From JACCQS01 sp050999295 (GTDB lineage: Bacteria > Actinomycetota > Actinomycetes > Mycobacteriales > Geodermatophilaceae), in assembly GCA_050999295.1 (NCBI GenBank), contig JBPCPI010000011.1, positions 1 to 16,148 on the forward strand: a DNA stretch of 16,148 nt, written 5' to 3'. This document shows positions 1 to 7,297 of this stretch, piece by piece. Numbering within the stretch: the first letter of the stretch is position 1; each line of letters opens with the position of its first letter. Under the pieces are notes generated by a model that was given only the letters and a program-made list of their open reading frames with translations, was not told the DNA's origin and made no database searches. A program made the position numbers and the translations under genes.

Positions 1-429
1 GACGAGAACCTGCACATGGTCTTCTACCGCAACCTGGTCTCCTCGGCCTTCGACCTGGCGCCGGACGCGACGATGCGCGCGGTCGCCGACGAGGTCATCA
101 ACTTCGAGATGCCGGGAGCCAACATGGCCGGCTTCCGGAAGAAATCCACGATCATCGCCAAGGCGGGAATCTACGACCTGCGGCTGCACCATGACGAAGT
201 CATCCAGCCGATCCTCATGCACTGGAAGGTCTTCGAGCGCGAGGATCTCGGTGGCGAGGGGCAGCAGGCCCGCGACGAACTGGCCGCGTTCCTCACCGGA
301 CTGGACGCGCAGGCCGCGAAGTTCGTCGACATGCGCGCAGCCTCGCGGGATCGCCAAGCCGCCCGCGGTACGCCGAGCATCACCGTCGACGACCCGCACC
401 CGGCGGCGCTGGTCCCCCAGCCGATCTGA
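1..429 (+). CDS. Acyl-ACP desaturase (DesA/stearoyl-ACP desaturase family), 3' end only
   Basis: This is the C-terminal 142 residues of a soluble di-iron acyl-[acyl carrier protein] desaturase, an enzyme that introduces a cis double bond into ACP-bound fatty acids. The reading frame is open from the first base, and the first residues, DENLHMVFYRNL, match the helix of this family that carries a DEN(R)H-type di-iron ligand motif, so the gene starts before the window. The following segment (PDATMRAVADEVINFEMPG, then KAGIYDLRLHHDEVIQP) is typical of actinobacterial DesA1/DesA2 C-terminal halves. The last 30 or so residues are a variable polar tail. The other iron ligands lie outside the window. 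It converges on the lipase-like gene with 112 bases between the two stop codons. Family assignment is confident; substrate and double-bond position cannot be told. Confidence 0.9.
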   Translation, partial: DENLHMVFYRNLVSSAFDLAPDATMRAVADEVINFEMPGANMAGFRKKSTIIAKAGIYDLRLHHDEVIQPILMHWKVFEREDLGGEGQQARDELAAFLTGLDAQAAKFVDMRAASRDRQAARGTPSITVDDPHPAALVPQPI

Positions 430-448
430 CTTCCGGACTCCCAGAAGT

Positions 449-516
449 TGATCATCGGGAAATCGGGGGTTGTTGCCCTGGATCGAGGACAAAACCCGGG
501 GTAATTCCGATGATCA
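449..516. terminator. Long inverted repeat between convergent genes, possible bidirectional terminator
   Basis: TGATCATCGG at 449-458 is exactly complementary to CCGATGATCA at 507-516. Allowing one G-T pair, the stem extends to 12 bp (449-460 with 505-516). The 44-46 base loop contains a second, weaker pairing, GGGTT near 467 with AACCC near 494. It sits between the stop codons of two convergent genes, the usual place for a bidirectional terminator. There is no T-run, which is common for actinobacterial terminators but makes the call weak. A protein-binding site is the alternative. Confidence 0.4.
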
Positions 517-541
517 GCTCGGGTCCGTACCGCTGGCATGC

Positions 542-1696
542 TCAGGGGCAGATGTCACGCGGAGCGAGACCGCTGAATCGCTCGTTGACCCAAGTGCGAA
601 CCTCAACGCTAGAGGCCACGACCGTCGAGTCATGACCTTCCCCTGGGTACACGCGGATGTCGACAACGTCGTCCTGCGCGCATAGTTGCCTCGCAAGGAC
701 GTAGGTCAGCTCCGCGGGAATGTCGAGGTCGGCGGTGCCTTGGACCAGGAGGATCGGAGCTGCCGTCGCCCGCTGACCCGGATTGCTTCGCGCGAACATG
801 GCAACGACCTCTTCGCTGACCACGCCGCCCTCGACCATCTGCTCGGCACTGAGGCCCGCGTAGGCAGTGAGCACGAGGCCGAAGCACCCTATCTCGGTCA
901 GTGGGAGAAGCGCCTCGCCCGGCGCGGCCAGCACATCCTCTGCCTCCAAGTTCGGGTATACGGATTCCAGCCCTTTCAACGCGAAGGCAAGATAACCCTG
1001 TCCTTCGGTGCCGGCGATCTGCGGCACGATGACGTCCAGATTGGACGCAGGGGCGATGGCAACGACGCCACGCAGGGACAGTTCGGGGGCGTACGAGCGG
1101 GCCAGCTCGCCGGAGAACAGCGCACCCTGCCCACCCTGGGAGTGTCCGACCGACACCCAGTCCCGGCCGGCCCCGATCCCCAACTGACGTGCGGCGCGGA
1201 CGGCATCGATGGTCGAGCGGCCCTCGCTGCGTCCGATCAGGTACTCGTGCTGTCCTGGGGAGCCCAAGCCCACGTAATCGGGTGCGACGACGATGTGTCC
1301 GTCGTCCAGGAAGCCACGGACTTCGTCGGCGTACACGTCGTAGTTCTCGCCCGGGTACAGGGCGGCCGAGCGCGACGGCGCACAGCGATCTGCGATGCCC
1401 GAGGTGCCGTGTCCCCAGGCGACAACCGTTCGGGAGCCGCCCTGACTCGCAGTCGCGGGAGCGAGCACCACACCCGTCGCAACAACGGGGTCACCCGTGC
1501 CGTCGATGGTCATGTACCTGATCTGGTACCGGACCACGTCCGGCCCCAGCAGCGGACCGGCCGGGACCACTGTGGCGCTGACCAGAGTCCCCGGCAGCGG
1601 GATCGGCGCCGCCGACACCGCAGTGGGCGCCACCCCGGTCAGCCCGACAGCAAGAGCAACCAGCAGTACGGCACGAAGGACTCCGGTAGAGGCCAC
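542..1696 (-). CDS. Secreted lipase/esterase-like alpha/beta hydrolase
   Basis: A 384-residue exported alpha/beta hydrolase, resembling the secretory lipase (LIP) group. Residues 1-30 are a Sec signal peptide: a hydrophobic core LRAVLLVALAVGLTGVAP ending in AVSAA. The nucleophile elbow is GHSQGG (Ser186). The probable acid is Asp323 in GTADLDIP, and the catalytic His is His355 in PGEGHD, in the normal Ser-Asp-His order. The region AWGHGTSG at about 93-100 is a plausible oxyanion-hole loop. Two Cys (105 and 238-260 region) plus late Cys may form disulfides, expected for a secreted enzyme. The start is GTG at 1696; no strong Shine-Dalgarno precedes it, but no other in-frame start keeps the signal peptide. 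The substrate (lipid ester, wax or peptide ester) is not evident. Confidence 0.85.
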   Translation of the reverse strand: MASTGVLRAVLLVALAVGLTGVAPTAVSAAPIPLPGTLVSATVVPAGPLLGPDVVRYQIRYMTIDGTGDPVVATGVVLAPATASQGGSRTVVAWGHGTSGIADRCAPSRSAALYPGENYDVYADEVRGFLDDGHIVVAPDYVGLGSPGQHEYLIGRSEGRSTIDAVRAARQLGIGAGRDWVSVGHSQGGQGALFSGELARSYAPELSLRGVVAIAPASNLDVIVPQIAGTEGQGYLAFALKGLESVYPNLEAEDVLAAPGEALLPLTEIGCFGLVLTAYAGLSAEQMVEGGVVSEEVVAMFARSNPGQRATAAPILLVQGTADLDIPAELTYVLARQLCAQDDVVDIRVYPGEGHDSTVVASSVEVRTWVNERFSGLAPRDICP

Positions 1697-1764
1697 GCCA
1701 CACCGTAGTCCCAGAGCAGCCCGTTGATCGTCGGAGAATCGAGAATTTCACGCGGCCGGCTGAA

Positions 1765-1819
1765 TCACGATCGTGAGCGTCCTAGGTGCAGTCGCAATAA
1801 CCCCTCAGCGCTCACGATC
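1765..1819. promoter_or_regulatory. Palindromic operator-like sites / inverted repeat upstream of the lipase gene
   Basis: Positions 1765-1776 are a perfect 12-bp palindrome, TCACGATCGTGA. A second copy, TCACGATCTTGC at 1812-1823, matches 10 of 12 bases, 47 bases away. In addition GATCGTGAGCG (1769-1779) and CGCTCACGATC (1809-1819) form an exact 11-bp inverted repeat with a 29-base spacer. The site lies upstream of the lipase start (1696) and downstream of the pmbA stop (1859), on the same strand. It could be a paired binding site for a TetR/GntR-type repressor or a terminator hairpin for tldD-pmbA. I find no convincing -10/-35 pair. Confidence 0.45.
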
Positions 1820-1858
1820 TTGCTAGAACAGAAGATCTGGGGTTCGGCGGCTGGAGAG

Positions 1859-3256
1859 CTAGGAGGCTGGGGAGACCGAGCTCATGTTGAAGTCCGGGAT
1901 CCGCAGGGTGGGCATCGCCGTACGGGTGAAGTAGTCGTTCCACTCCCGCGGCAGGCAGCGCACCGTAGCGCCGATCTCGGTCACCCGGGCCAGCAGGTCC
2001 ACCGGGGATTCGTTGAACCGGAAGTTGTTCACCGATGCGGTGACCTCGCCGTTCTCGACCAGGAATACCCCGTCCCGGGTCAGGCCGGTCAGCAGCAGGT
2101 TCTGCGGATCCACCTCGCGGATGTACCAGAGCGTGGTGAGCAGCAGTCCGCGCTCGGTGGCCACCACCATTTCCTCGGTCGACGGGCCGGCGCCGTCCGG
2201 GCCTTCGAGGATCAGGTTGTCCACGTACGGCGCGGGGGCGGTGCCGGTCTTGGCCGCCCATGCGCGCGGCTGGATCAGGTTGGTCAGCACGCCGTCCCGG
2301 ATCCAGTCGATCGCCGGTGCGGCCAGCCCGTTGTCGAACACCGATGCCGCCGAGCTGGACGTCGTCGTGATGAGGTGCTCGGCGGTTTGCAAACCATCGG
2401 CGTGCGGATCGCTGCGCAGGGTGAGCGGCTTGTCGGTCAGCTCCTCGCCGACCCGGGTTCCGCCGCCCTTCTTCGAAAAGACGGTCTGGCCCTCGTCGGC
2501 ATCACGGGCCTGACCGGTCCAGTACAGGTAGATCATCAGATCCGACACTGTGGAGGGTGGCAGCAGGGTCTCGTACCGGCCGGGCTCGAGATCGATCCGG
2601 CGTTCACTCCAGCCGAACTTGACCGTGATCTCATCGGTCAACGAGGCGACCGAGATGTCGCTGAAGTCCTGAGTGGCCGCCCCTGTCCACACCGAACGGG
2701 AGAAGTCCGGCGACTTGCCGTTGAGCTCGACCCGCCCGGTCGGCTGATCATGGCGCAGCCGCAGCCCGGTCGAGCTCGCGAGGTAGGTCGAGGTGACGAT
2801 GTGTTCGGCGAACCCGAACAGCAGCCGCCCCCCGTCCGCGGCGTCCCCGAACGCGTCCCCCAGATCCGGGGCGAAGGTCGAGAAGACGTCGATCGAGGTC
2901 TCGGCCGGTGGCGCGGACCAGTCACCGCCCCCCGAGGCCTGGCTGACGAGCGGCATCGCATCCTCGGCCGGGCCATCATCTCGAGCGGCCTGCTCGGATG
3001 CAGCGACGAGGTCGGCGAGATCCGGCGAGCCACTCCGCGAGACCGTGCCGGACGCGGCCCCGTTGCCACCGTCCACAATGGAGATCACTGCGACCTGGCG
3101 TGAGCGCATGGCACCGTTGGTGGTGAGGCTGTTGCTGGCCCAGCGGAGGTTGGCTTCTGAACGCTCGGTGACCACGACCATGCAGTCGTCGGCCTGCGAC
3201 AGGGATAGCGCCTGCTCGGCCATGTCCTGAGCCGAACTGAAGATGGCGCTCGTCAT
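1859..3256 (-). CDS. pmbA: TldE/PmbA-family subunit of the TldD/TldE metallopeptidase
   Basis: A 465-residue PmbA/TldD-superfamily protein without the HExxxH zinc motif, as expected of the non-catalytic TldE (PmbA) partner. In E. coli TldD and TldE form a heterodimer that cleaves unfolded peptides and matures microcin B17. Features visible are the N-terminal segment AMRSRQVAVISIVDGGNGAASG, the central FAEHIVTSTYLASSTGLRLRHDQP block, and the C-terminal EEMVVATERGLLLTTLWYIREVDPQNLLLTGLTRDGVFLVENGEV block. The last resembles the family's conserved C-terminal core, also seen in the partner gene as EMIAGVERGIYV. The ATG start overlaps the tldD stop codon as ATGA, so translation is probably coupled. 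It has no signal peptide and should be cytoplasmic. No modified-peptide biosynthetic genes are seen nearby. Confidence 0.88.
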   Translation of the reverse strand: MTSAIFSSAQDMAEQALSLSQADDCMVVVTERSEANLRWASNSLTTNGAMRSRQVAVISIVDGGNGAASGTVSRSGSPDLADLVAASEQAARDDGPAEDAMPLVSQASGGGDWSAPPAETSIDVFSTFAPDLGDAFGDAADGGRLLFGFAEHIVTSTYLASSTGLRLRHDQPTGRVELNGKSPDFSRSVWTGAATQDFSDISVASLTDEITVKFGWSERRIDLEPGRYETLLPPSTVSDLMIYLYWTGQARDADEGQTVFSKKGGGTRVGEELTDKPLTLRSDPHADGLQTAEHLITTTSSSAASVFDNGLAAPAIDWIRDGVLTNLIQPRAWAAKTGTAPAPYVDNLILEGPDGAGPSTEEMVVATERGLLLTTLWYIREVDPQNLLLTGLTRDGVFLVENGEVTASVNNFRFNESPVDLLARVTEIGATVRCLPREWNDYFTRTAMPTLRIPDFNMSSVSPAS

Positions 3257-4758
3257 CGCCCGCCCTCCGTCAGCGTGTTGAGGATGTTGACCCCGTCGAA
3301 CAAGGCGCTCGGGCAGCCATGACTGACCGCCGCCACCTGCCCCGGTTGAGCCTTGCCGCAGTTGAACGCGCCACCCAGCACGTACGTCGATGGGCCCCCG
3401 ACCACCGACATCGACCCCCAGAAGTCAGTCGTCGTTGCCTGATAGGCGACATCGCGCAGCTGACCGGCGAGCCGCCCGGATTCGATCTTGTAGAACCGCT
3501 GACCGGTGAATTGGAAGTTGTAGCGCTGCATGTCGATCGACCAGCTCTTGTCGCCGACGACGTAGATGCCACGTTCGACGCCGGCGATCATCTCCTGTGT
3601 CGACGGGCCGTCCGGCGCCGGCTGCAGGGACACGTTGGCCATCCGCTGCACCGGCACATGGCCGGGCGAGTCCGCGAAGGCGCAACCGTTCGAACGTCCG
3701 AAACCACTGAGCCGGGCCATGTTCCGGTCCAGCTGATAGCCGACCAGGATGCCGTCCTTGACGATGTCCCAATGCTGGGCCGCCACCCCCTCGTCGTCGT
3801 ACCCGATCGAAGCCAGCCCGTACTTGTCATTGCGGTCACCGGTCACGTTCATCAGCGGCGATCCGTACATCAGCGTCCCGAGCTTGTCGATCGTGGCGAA
3901 GGACGTACCGGCATAGGCCGCCTCATACCCCAAGGCCCGATCCAGTTCGGTGGCGTGCCCGATCGACTCATGAATGGTGAGGAACAGATTCGACGGGTCC
4001 ACGATCAGGTCATAGCGGCCGGCCTCGACCGACGGTGCCTTGATCTTCTCCCGCAACAGCTCCGGGATCTCGGCCAGCTCACCGGCCCAGTCGACCAGGT
4101 CGCCGGTGAGGTATTCCCAGCCACGCGCGGCCGGCGGTGCGAGCGTGCGCATGGTTTCGAACGCTCCGGTGGAGCGGTCGACGGCCACGGCGGTCAGCGC
4201 CGGGTGGACACGGACCCGCTGCTGGATCGTCGATGTGCCGCTCAGATCAGCGTAGAACTTCTGATCCTTGGCCAGCATCACCGAGGACTGGACATGCTCG
4301 ACACCGTCGGCGGACATAAGCCGCTCGGACCAGTCGATCAGCAGGGCGATCTTCTCGGGGTCAGGCACCGTGAAGGGGTCGATGTCGTACGCCGACACGT
4401 ACGTCGCGTTGGGGTACGCCGGTTCGGGTGCCAACTCCACGGGATCGGTGTTGATCGCAGCAGACACCCGAGCCACGGCCACCGCCTGCTCGGCCAAGCG
4501 ATCCGCCTCATCGGCGGTCAACGCCATACCCGCGGCAAAACCCCAGGTGCCCTCATGGACCACTCGTACGGCCAGGCCCGCGTCCTCACCGTCGGTCGCC
4601 GACTCAAGCCGGGCATCGCGCAGGTTGATGTTCTGGGTCCGCAGGCGTTCGACCCGAAGATCGGCGTGTGTACAGCCGAGTTCCCTTGCCCGGCTCAGCG
4701 CGGCGTCGCCGAGTTCTCGGAGGGGCAGGGCGGTGAACGACGGATCGATCTGCTGCAT
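3253..4758 (-). CDS. tldD: TldD zinc metallopeptidase
   Basis: A 501-residue TldD-family peptidase, the catalytic half of the TldD/TldE heterodimer, first gene of a two-gene operon. The zinc-binding HExxxH motif is HESIGH at residues 263-268, inside the conserved SNLFLTIHESIGHATELDR block. The third ligand is expected to be the Cys at about 467 in FNCGKAQPGQ, close to the C-terminus, as in E. coli TldD. The N-terminal half contains the family pattern RTQNINLRDARLES and DAGLAVRVVHEGTWGFA. Length is normal for the family. The ATG at 4758 is preceded by a modest GAAGGG purine stretch. It ends in a 4-bp ATGA overlap with pmbA. Known roles are broad peptide turnover and maturation of modified peptides; no specific client is indicated here. 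Confidence 0.92.
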   Translation of the reverse strand: MQQIDPSFTALPLRELGDAALSRARELGCTHADLRVERLRTQNINLRDARLESATDGEDAGLAVRVVHEGTWGFAAGMALTADEADRLAEQAVAVARVSAAINTDPVELAPEPAYPNATYVSAYDIDPFTVPDPEKIALLIDWSERLMSADGVEHVQSSVMLAKDQKFYADLSGTSTIQQRVRVHPALTAVAVDRSTGAFETMRTLAPPAARGWEYLTGDLVDWAGELAEIPELLREKIKAPSVEAGRYDLIVDPSNLFLTIHESIGHATELDRALGYEAAYAGTSFATIDKLGTLMYGSPLMNVTGDRNDKYGLASIGYDDEGVAAQHWDIVKDGILVGYQLDRNMARLSGFGRSNGCAFADSPGHVPVQRMANVSLQPAPDGPSTQEMIAGVERGIYVVGDKSWSIDMQRYNFQFTGQRFYKIESGRLAGQLRDVAYQATTTDFWGSMSVVGGPSTYVLGGAFNCGKAQPGQVAAVSHGCPSALFDGVNILNTLTEGGR

Positions 4759-4892
4759 CGGTTCTGGTGCCCTTCGACGACGTGCTCCAGCGTCGGAGGA
4801 CCGACGTGACGAAGCAGAACACTACCGGCCGGTACGATGGCCGCCATCTGATTTGCTGGATCGCAGGGACCCCCCTTCCTACTTGGTGCGCT

Positions 4893-4920
4893 GACCCGCC
4901 GTACCCGACGTCGGCGGGTC
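4893..4920. promoter_or_regulatory. GC-rich hairpin in the tldD / phosphatase divergent intergenic region
   Basis: GACCCGCCG at 4893-4901 pairs perfectly with CGGCGGGTC at 4912-4920 around a 10-base loop. The 204-base gap between the divergent tldD (start 4758) and phosphatase (start 4963) genes contains it 42 bases before the phosphatase start. If transcribed with the phosphatase gene it would be a stable leader stem-loop; otherwise it may be a binding site or an insulator-type terminator. No T-run follows. I could not identify convincing promoter hexamers in the rest of this gap. Confidence 0.4.
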
Positions 4921-4962
4921 GCGGCATGCGGTAGGCAAAGATGCGTCTGGTTTCCTGGTCAG

Positions 4963-5466
4963 GTGAGGTCGCCGTACCGGATCTGTTTCGTCTGCCTGGG
5001 CAACATCTGCCGCTCGCCGATGGCCGAGGTCATCACCCGATCACTGATCGACGACGCCGGCCTGGCTGACGACGTCACGGTGAGCAGCACCGGCACCGGT
5101 GACTGGCACATCGGCAGCCCCGCGAACCCCGGCTCGGTTCGGGCGCTAGCCGCTCGCGGGTACGACGCCAGCCGGCATCGCGCGCGGCAGTTGACCGCGG
5201 CGGGATTGGCCGACTACGACCTGCTGATCGGCCTGGACACCGCCAACCTCGCCGACATCGAGGACCTGCTCGGCGGCCGGGGCGGCGCCGATCATCCGGA
5301 GGTGGTGCTGCTGCGGGACTTCGTCCCGAACGGTGCGCGTGGTCTCGGGGTGCCAGACCCGTACGGCCAAGGCGCGGAGGCGTTCGAGCAGGCGTTGGAT
5401 CTGGTCGAGGAGGCCTGCCGTGGCCTGGTCGAGGAGTTTCGCCAGCGGTTCAGCCGACCGGCGTGA
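4963..5466 (+). CDS. Low-molecular-weight protein-tyrosine phosphatase
   Basis: A 167-residue cytoplasmic or secreted-without-leader LMW-PTP, which hydrolyses phosphotyrosine. The P-loop CxxxxxR(S) is CLGNICRS at residues 11-18, with Cys11 as nucleophile and Arg17 binding phosphate. The general acid is Asp132 in the VPDPYGQG motif, a hallmark of the family. Length and motif spacing are as in mycobacterial PtpA and the actinobacterial homologues. The start is GTG at 4963, which puts the P-loop ten residues from the N-terminus as usual; an ATG at 4941 is out of frame. It converges on the transporter gene with 18 bases between stop codons. Tyrosine phosphatases often control polysaccharide synthases, but no cognate kinase is seen in the window. 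Confidence 0.93.
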   Translation: MRSPYRICFVCLGNICRSPMAEVITRSLIDDAGLADDVTVSSTGTGDWHIGSPANPGSVRALAARGYDASRHRARQLTAAGLADYDLLIGLDTANLADIEDLLGGRGGADHPEVVLLRDFVPNGARGLGVPDPYGQGAEAFEQALDLVEEACRGLVEEFRQRFSRPA

Positions 5467-5484
5467 GTGCTCGGCGTCCCGTAC

Positions 5485-6510
5485 CTACTGCTGGGTGACC
5501 TGCGTCGGACTGCGGTACCTCGGTCGGAGCACGGCTCCGGCGAGCCCCACGCCAAGGGCCATGCAGATGACGACCGCGATGGACGAGACATTCAGCTGCG
5601 CCATTCCGGACAGGCCGTGGCCCAGGTTGCAGCCGCCGGCGATCCAGCCGCCGGCGCCAAGCAGGAATCCCCCGACGAGCAGGCGCACGTAGCGGACCCT
5701 GGTCTCACCGCGCAGCTCGACGGCGCCGGTGCTGCGAGCAGCAATCCCGCCGCCGATAACGATGCCCAGCAGGAAGGCGATCAGCCACCAGTTCGGCCGA
5801 CCGGCGGCTGCTCCCGCAGAGGCGCCCACCGTGCTCGGCCCGAAGTCGACCCCGCCGACCGCTGCCAGCACCCAGCCGAGCACGAGGACCACGCCCAGCC
5901 CGATACCCAGGGTCGGCCAGTTCCATTGCCATGACGGACCTGAGGGGTTTCCACGTCCTCGCCATCGCCACAACACGGCGAGTACGGCGGCAAGTACCAG
6001 GGCGGCGACCAGCAGGCGAGGCAGCCCGACGAGTCCGGGAATCGTGCCCGCGTCGCCGCCGGGCAGCACGGTGGGTCCGGGAAGGACGACGCCGCGTACG
6101 GCGAGTTCGCCGGCGATCCAGCCCAGGATGCCCACGGCCGCGCCCATCATGCCGGCACCGAACTTGTAGAGCAGGCCGGAGACGCAGCTCTGGGCGATAG
6201 CCATGCCCCAGCCGATCAGTAATCCCCCGACGATGTTGGCCACCGGGCGAAAAGGCAGACCGGTGTTGAGTTCACTGCCCAGGGGACTGAGATAGACAAC
6301 GGCAAGCCCCACCGCGCCCAGCCCGACGGCAAGCGCCCAGCCGCGCAGCAGCAGGAATCGGCCGTGCCACGCGTCGGCGAACATGGCGTGAAAGCACAGT
6401 TGGCCGCGCTGGAGGACATAGCCCATGGCGATGCCGGCCAGTGCGCCGGTCACGATCGCGATACCCAATAGTTCTCCCTTCCCGATTTCCCCGCCCGGCC
6501 GGATCAGCAT
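5485..6510 (-). CDS. YeeE/YedE-family (TsuA-like) thiosulfate/sulfur transporter
   Basis: A polytopic inner-membrane protein of about 341 residues with about nine to ten hydrophobic helices, matching the YeeE/YedE (sulphur transport) family. Its characterised member TsuA takes up thiosulfate through conserved cysteines. Cysteines seen are Cys39 in QRGQLCFHAMF, Cys109 in AQSCVSG, and Cys294 in the signature GGCNLGHGLSG; the first and last are typical family positions. The frame is open further upstream to 6696, but that part overlaps the divergent gene and lacks membrane character, so I use the ATG at 6510. A TTG at 6468 with AAGGGAG five bases upstream is a strong alternative start, just before the first helix. 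No tusA-like sulfurtransferase gene lies next to it. Confidence 0.87.
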   Translation of the reverse strand: MLIRPGGEIGKGELLGIAIVTGALAGIAMGYVLQRGQLCFHAMFADAWHGRFLLLRGWALAVGLGAVGLAVVYLSPLGSELNTGLPFRPVANIVGGLLIGWGMAIAQSCVSGLLYKFGAGMMGAAVGILGWIAGELAVRGVVLPGPTVLPGGDAGTIPGLVGLPRLLVAALVLAAVLAVLWRWRGRGNPSGPSWQWNWPTLGIGLGVVLVLGWVLAAVGGVDFGPSTVGASAGAAAGRPNWWLIAFLLGIVIGGGIAARSTGAVELRGETRVRYVRLLVGGFLLGAGGWIAGGCNLGHGLSGMAQLNVSSIAVVICMALGVGLAGAVLRPRYRSPTQVTQQ

Positions 6511-6549
6511 CTCAGGGGCGCCACGATCAGCTGCTGCAAGGCTCGGGGG

Positions 6550-7122
6550 ATGAATGAGATCGCCGAGCGCTATCGGCAACGCGCGGATGCCTTCGAGCAC
6601 AAGATCGCGGCGGTGCGGCCCGAGCAGTGGAGCAACCAGTCTCCCTGCCAGGACTGGACCGCGCGTGACGTCGTGGGCCATATCGTCGGCATGCACGCGG
6701 TGATGCTGCGGCCATTGGACCGTCCGCCCAGTCCTGCGCCGACCGTGCAGGACGACCCGCTGGCCGCCTTCAGGTCAGCTCGTGCCGACATCGAGGCGGT
6801 GCTGGACAACCCCGACCTGGCCGCAACCCAGGTGGATACCCCGATGGGCGCGATGACCGCCGAGAGCAATATCGATGGCGTCGTCAGCGAGGACATGGTC
6901 ATTCATGGCTGGGATCTCGCCCGCGCCACAGATCAGGACGACACGATCGACCCGTACGAGCTCGAGCGGATGTGGCCCGGCGTGCAAATGATCGGGCCGG
7001 AACTGCGGACCCCGGGCGCGTTCGGCCCCGGCATCGTCGTGTTCGGGCCCGAGGTGACGATCTCCGAGGACGCGCCGCTGCAGGACCGGGTGCTCGGTCT
7101 GCTCGGACGCGACCCCGGCTGA
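6550..7122 (+). CDS. TIGR03086-like / maleylpyruvate isomerase-fold (DinB superfamily) metal-binding protein
   Basis: A 190-residue protein of the mycothiol-dependent maleylpyruvate isomerase N-terminal fold (DinB four-helix bundle). Typical family blocks are visible: WSNQSPCQDWTARDVVGHIVGMH (residues 27-49) and DMVIHGWDLARAT (115-127). By analogy with the corynebacterial isomerase, His44 and the DxxxH pair Asp115/His119 are candidate metal ligands. Most such small actinobacterial proteins have no assigned reaction; a mycothiol-linked transferase or isomerase role is possible but unproven. The ATG at 6550 has an adjacent G-rich stretch rather than a well-spaced Shine-Dalgarno. The gene is divergent from the sulfur transporter with only 39 to 81 bases between starts, depending on which transporter start is used. 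Confidence 0.8.
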   Translation: MNEIAERYRQRADAFEHKIAAVRPEQWSNQSPCQDWTARDVVGHIVGMHAVMLRPLDRPPSPAPTVQDDPLAAFRSARADIEAVLDNPDLAATQVDTPMGAMTAESNIDGVVSEDMVIHGWDLARATDQDDTIDPYELERMWPGVQMIGPELRTPGAFGPGIVVFGPEVTISEDAPLQDRVLGLLGRDPG

Positions 7123-7217
7123 CCGCCGGCCGGGCCGCGCTGTTTCGCCAGAACCGGACAGCCCGAGGCTGTGGGCGCAGTAAGATCGTCCTCCGGGGTG
7201 GGTGTGCCCGCGAACCC

Positions 7218-7254
7218 TGTCCTACGCTGACGCGAGCGCAGACGTGTCCTACGC
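7218..7254. repeat. Ten-base direct repeat in the leader of the EspI-like gene
   Basis: TGTCCTACGC occurs at 7218-7227 and again at 7245-7254, a 27-base period (start to start), in the 175-base gap before the EspI-like gene. The repeats lie 44 to 80 bases upstream of its GTG start, a suitable position for an activator or repressor site. TACGCT inside the first copy also resembles a -10 element, but I find no good -35 partner. Nothing else distinct is seen in the gap except a weak hairpin over the preceding stop codon. Confidence 0.3.
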
Positions 7255-7285
7255 GGGGGACAGCTCACGCTCCGACGATGAACCT

Positions 7286-7290
7286 GGAGG
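7286..7290 (+). promoter_or_regulatory. Ribosome binding site deciding the EspI-like start
   Basis: GGAGG is followed by a 7-base spacer and the GTG at 7298. The reading frame is open upstream to a GTG at 7202, but this Shine-Dalgarno sequence places the true start at 7298. Confidence 0.8.
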
Positions 7291-7297
7291 CCGCTTC

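Noticed and set aside
686..1708. Long plus-strand open frame opposite the lipase gene
   Set aside because: It is antisense to a gene with signal peptide and catalytic triad, and its protein is low-complexity Arg/Gly/His-rich with no motif.
1724..4809. Two long plus-strand open frames (about 459 and 496 codons) opposite pmbA and tldD
   Set aside because: Both are high-GC antisense shadows; tldD/pmbA have clear family motifs, including HESIGH.
4604..4927. Minus-strand open frame of 107 codons across the tldD start and its upstream gap
   Set aside because: Arg/Pro-rich with no ribosome site or motif; mostly an alternative frame of tldD.
6511..6696. N-terminal extension of the sulfur transporter by 62 residues
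   Set aside because: It is antisense to the start of the divergent MDMPI-fold gene and non-hydrophobic.
7115..7129. Short CCGGC/GCCGG hairpin over the stop of the MDMPI-fold gene
   Set aside because: Only five base pairs in very GC-rich sequence; easily due to chance and not a supported terminator.
7202..7297. Upstream extension of the EspI-like gene to GTG 7202
   Set aside because: GGAGG at 7286-7290 correctly spaces the GTG at 7298, and the extension contains the direct repeat of the leader.
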